A DNA stretch of 49,359 bases from Cudoniella acicularis (lineage: Eukaryota > Ascomycota > Leotiomycetes > Helotiales > Helotiaceae): contig JAAMPI010000233.1 of the NCBI GenBank assembly GCA_013054445.1, positions 1 to 49,359 on the forward strand, given 5' to 3'. Below the pieces are notes generated by a model. That model made no database searches and was not told the DNA's origin. It was given only the letters and a program-made list of their open reading frames with translations. Shown here piece by piece: positions 46,401 through 49,359 of the stretch. Position 1 is the first letter of the stretch. Each line of letters begins with the position of its first letter. Both the position numbers and the translations under genes were made by a program.

Positions 46401-47171
46401 GGTGTTGAGAGCGGAAAGGCTGTGCCTTGAAGTTGCAGCTTTCCCATCCCAAATTGACCCCCAAGATTTTAAGCATATCGTTCTTTGGCCAATGCAGTTT
46501 TGCCGTAGGCTTGCGCACGGCTCGTCTACTGAATAAGAAGCAACCGTCGGTGATACAAACTGGTACGTGCTGGTGCTGATGTGATCCTGATCCCGTCGCT
46601 GTGGCTCTTCGAAGTTCTGAATCTGTGGGACAGTGGGAGTCTCACACCGAGGTGTCTCCCACAGCCAGCGACGTCACTTCTGCCAGACTGCCACGAGGAA
46701 TATCACACAAAACGCAATAGCAGCTGCGGTGCGACGCTAGGGCAAGGACAAATCTCATCATGCTGCATTATCGAAGGTGTCGTGAATCGCGAAGCTCGTA
46801 GATGGCTGGACCATGTTTGGAGCTGTCTCGCCTCGGAGGCACAAAGATGGGTGCGGTCGTACGGTTCCCCCCACCCTCTCTCTCTCTGCCATCCCTTCAC
46901 GGCATATGGGCAGAGGCATACCGATGGATGCATCATCGGAGGATCGTAGCCATCCCACTCCCACTTTCAGGGAGAATATTCCTAAATTGTGAGGAGTGAT
47001 AAAGATGCCCCACCCATGGTGACGATCGGGCCGTGAACGCCTGCGAGGAAACGGCCGTACCTAGGTACTTATACGCGCTATGGTGTAGTTTATACGCTGT
47101 ACAGGACGGTAGTTCTGAACTGCAGTGTGGTCCTTTGATGGCGTGAGCACTCTCTAGCCTGGTCGGGAGCC

Positions 47172-47272
47172 TGTATCCAGTATCCAGTAGCCAGTAACCT
47201 TAGCCAGTGGGTAGCCAGTAGGCTGCCCGTAGGTAGCCAGTAGGTAACCAGTAAGGTTAGCCAGCTGCCAGT
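47172..47272. repeat. Imperfect tandem repeats of (G)TAGCCAGTA
   Basis: About nine to ten variants of TA(G/T)CCAGTA separated by 0-6 bases fill 100 bp, for example TATCCAGTATCCAGTAGCCAG and, later, GGTAGCCAGTAGGTAACCAG. A run of similar 9-10-bp units suggests slippage growth of a minisatellite. Confidence 0.8.
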
Positions 47273-48534
47273 TCCAGCATCATAGAAAGCAGCGCCAACC
47301 AGTCTCACAACTTCGGGCAGATCCGCATTACGCGACAGTCAAAGATTCGCTGAATATGACTATCGTGGTCCTTTATCGCAGCGCTCCACAACGCGCCTTT
47401 GTGAGCTGTAGTGAGCTGTAGCTAGCTGCTCCGTACGCAGTAGACATAAAAGCGAGCATGATCCTCGCCCAGGCGGCACTACTGGCCGAAAACATTGGCC
47501 CTCGCTCTCGCCGTCACCGTCGCAGCAGCTCAGCCCATTGCCGCATTGCAGGAGGGTTGCGCTGTCCTTCCCGATCGAGCACCTGCGTCTCCAACCCCGC
47601 CATCAAAAGCAAGCCCACGGTTCACAGGCCTTTCCAGGCCTGCCCAGTCTGCCCTGATTCCCCCTTCTCCAGGCTCACGGCCACTCTCGGCCTCTCGGGA
47701 ACCCCCACACTCCCTGATAGGCCTCTCCTCCAGACTCCCAGACCCCCCCAGTCTCCCACTGCGCTGCTCCCGCACCAGCAGCGTGTGGCGCCTTCAAGGC
47801 TCTCCTCATTCGCCCCCCCTCTCGCTCTTCTGGGCCCCATACTATGCACGACGCACAGCATCCGGCTGGACACTGGATGACCCTAAACCTCGTCGTTGTA
47901 CATCGCGGCCTCGTACAATAAAGAGCGCTTCGTTGCCCTCCACCTAACGTCGTTACTGCTGATTTAAGAATAAGCTGAGTTGAGACACTCGTGTCCTGTC
48001 TCTTTTTATTGTTGCGTGGGGATCCCTCCTCTCCTCAATTAGGCAGTGTCTTCAGTCAGGTTCAGGTTCTGCTCCCAGTTCTGCTCACAGTTCTACTCCC
48101 CCCCCCCCCAGAGCAGTGGATCAGCTGAACCCTCATTGCCCTCCTCGACCCTCGCCCCAACCATAGGCTGCAATCCCAACAACCCGCAAAATCACCTTCG
48201 ACCACATTTTCCCTCTTCATTGCGCCCGCTCTCCCCCTTCTCACCTTTCTACCCTCGTCACTGGCCCGACCCTTATGGTGGTTATTGCGTGTGTGTCTCC
48301 GCCTCCGAGTCCTCCGGTTCGTGACCTAACCACAGCCATACACCTGCGCCCTCCTCTCTCTGCGCTTCAGCCCACCTGTTTCTCCTTTCAATTCCATTAG
48401 CCTCTCGGATCCATTGGACTGCATCATCTGGGTCCCGGGTGGCTGCAAGGCACTGCTTCTTGATGATCATCCTGCATACAATCCTTGCTCGTTAAAACGG
48501 AAAGCAGCCGATTTGGGAATACATCAGATTCATT

Positions 48535-49359
48535 ATGAACGCTCAAATTTCCTTCATTGTAAGTCGCTATGTTTGTCCTCATTGTTCTTCCGGCTCCCCC
48601 TTTTCCGTTCTAGTGTGACTGGAAAAATTCATGGATTGTCTGTGGTCACTCATCAAGGCAAGGCTATGACTATGAACGTCATCATTATTACTCTTTGAAT
48701 ATCTTCACCATGGGTCATGGCCTTGCCCAGATACATCCAGTGTCTAGTGCTGCGTCGACCTTATCTGCCTACGACTTCTCATAGACATGTGGATCTTTCA
48801 TTCATGTCCGAAAATATTTGCATCAAGCCGATCCTCTACAACGATACTGACGGCCAACAGGAGGGTCAATTCAGCCTCATCCACATCCCTTTGTCTCTAT
48901 ACACAGCTCTTCTTCAACCTATATTACGAGTCCTCCTACCTCATGGAGGTCCAACCTATAGCGATGGCCCTGAAGGCCTTTTGGAAGGTCTCTCAATCGA
49001 CAATAAGCATGGTTTCCTTAATATCAGCGTAACGCCCATCGAATGCTCTATTGTCTGTCACACAACATGGGCCCGCAGTGTCTTCGAACCTATTATTCAA
49101 CAACTTCCAAAGGAGTCCTCAAAACAGGTCCAAATTTCAAAAGACACCTATATCGTCTTTTCTGTCAGCAGCGCAGGCATGGAAGCCGGTCAACGTGTCA
49201 TAGACCTCACTGCCCCCCTCGCTATGGCTGGCATACCTATCTTCTTCATTACAACCTACTACACAGACTTCATTCTGGTCCCCAGCAAAGATCGACAAAC
49301 AGTCGGGAAAGCACTACTAGAGCGCGGATTCGAATTCTCCGAGAACGACTCTGCATATG
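48535..49359 (+). CDS. CASTOR-like ACT-domain protein (3' end outside window)
   Basis: Exon 1 (48,535-48,558, MNAQISFI) joins in phase to an exon from 48,861 (EGQFSLIHIPLSLYTALLQP). This recreates the NAQISF...SLIHIPL opening of fungal CASTOR/GATS-like proteins. Then come HGFLNISVTPIECSIVC, VFEPIIQQLP and a second ACT segment: YIVFSVSSAGMEAGQRVIDL, APLAMAGIPIFFITTYYTDF, ILVPSKDRQTVGKALLERGF. In animals CASTOR1 senses arginine for mTORC1. The fungal proteins share the ACT fold, but the ligand and the link to TORC1 are unproven. The implied intron of 302 bp is long for this genome, and a GT...AG pair inside it (48,559-48,613) would open an alternative exon that runs to a stop at 48,783. The gene runs off the window. 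Confidence 0.85.

Larger units (their letters stand above)
42729..48534. other. 5.8-kb region with no supportable protein gene
   Basis: Many open stretches occur on both strands, but none shows conserved motifs, plausible exon joins or sensible composition. Notable contents: an (AAT)n microsatellite at about 43,452-43,474; poly-T and poly-G runs at 43,620-43,740; CCACGTGG at about 44,749; AGCCAGTAG repeats at 47,172-47,272; a very pyrimidine-rich stretch at about 47,640-47,830; and a run of 11 C's near 48,101. The right end must be the promoter and leader of the ACT-domain gene. Non-coding RNAs are possible but not visible. Confidence 0.5.

Noticed and set aside
47458..47947. Pro/Ser-rich plus-strand open stretches with a signal-peptide-like beginning
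   Set aside because: They lack a proper ATG in the frame that looks like a signal peptide and run through pyrimidine-rich promoter-type DNA.

Overview
This is nuclear DNA of a filamentous ascomycete (Pezizomycotina). The genes have short introns (about 45-65 bp) with GTAAGT/GTATGT donors and CTAAC/CTGAC-type branch sites. The first 10 kb shows the signature of repeat-induced point mutation (RIP). Recognisable products (Sid1/SepL kinase, Cyk3, CHERP-like CID protein, WD40 + inositol 5-phosphatase, CASTOR-like ACT protein) are all standard for this group. A Leotiomycete is my best guess, but it rests on general impression, not on a decisive marker.

Region 1 (1-9,928) is extremely AT-rich, depleted of CpA and TpG, and saturated with TAA/TAG. 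Read on the minus strand it still holds three coherent protein relics: a retropepsin-like (retroelement) protein (about 2.2-3.56 kb), an unrecognised protein (about 5.8-7.1 kb), and a DUF3435-type tyrosine-recombinase-like protein (about 7.64-8.8 kb). DUF3435 is the family that contains the 'captain' recombinases of Starship giant transposons. The relic sits near the right edge of the block and points inward, as a captain would, so a dead Starship is a testable reading. Region 2 (9,929-11,273) is less mutated: a broken Tc1/mariner-like transposase between two direct repeats.

Region 3 (12.4-17.1 kb) has a small secreted Cys protein, a conserved fungal protein of unknown function, and an NRPS-like adenylation domain with no carrier or reductase domain. 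Region 4 (18.8-21.4 kb, minus) has a DUF3431 membrane-anchored protein with an apparent frameshift, joined by a one-base stop/start overlap to a multi-spanning membrane protein. Region 5 (22.5-29.1 kb) is a head-to-head pair of cytokinesis genes, cyk3 and the septation-initiation-network kinase sid1/sepL. Region 6 (31-34.7 kb) has a DUF5672 protein, a decayed ncs-1/frq1 calcium-sensor fragment, and a GFA-domain protein. Region 7 (35.3-42.7 kb) has the 1,219-residue WD40 + inositol polyphosphate 5-phosphatase, a small DUF4748-like protein, and a CHERP-like CID/RS/RGG splicing-type protein. Region 8 (42.7-48.5 kb) is a 5.8-kb stretch with no supportable gene but several simple repeats, followed by the 5' part of a CASTOR-like ACT-domain protein that runs off the window.

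Exon joins were worked out by eye from splice signals, reading-frame phase and family resemblance. Family names come from remembered motifs, not from database searches.
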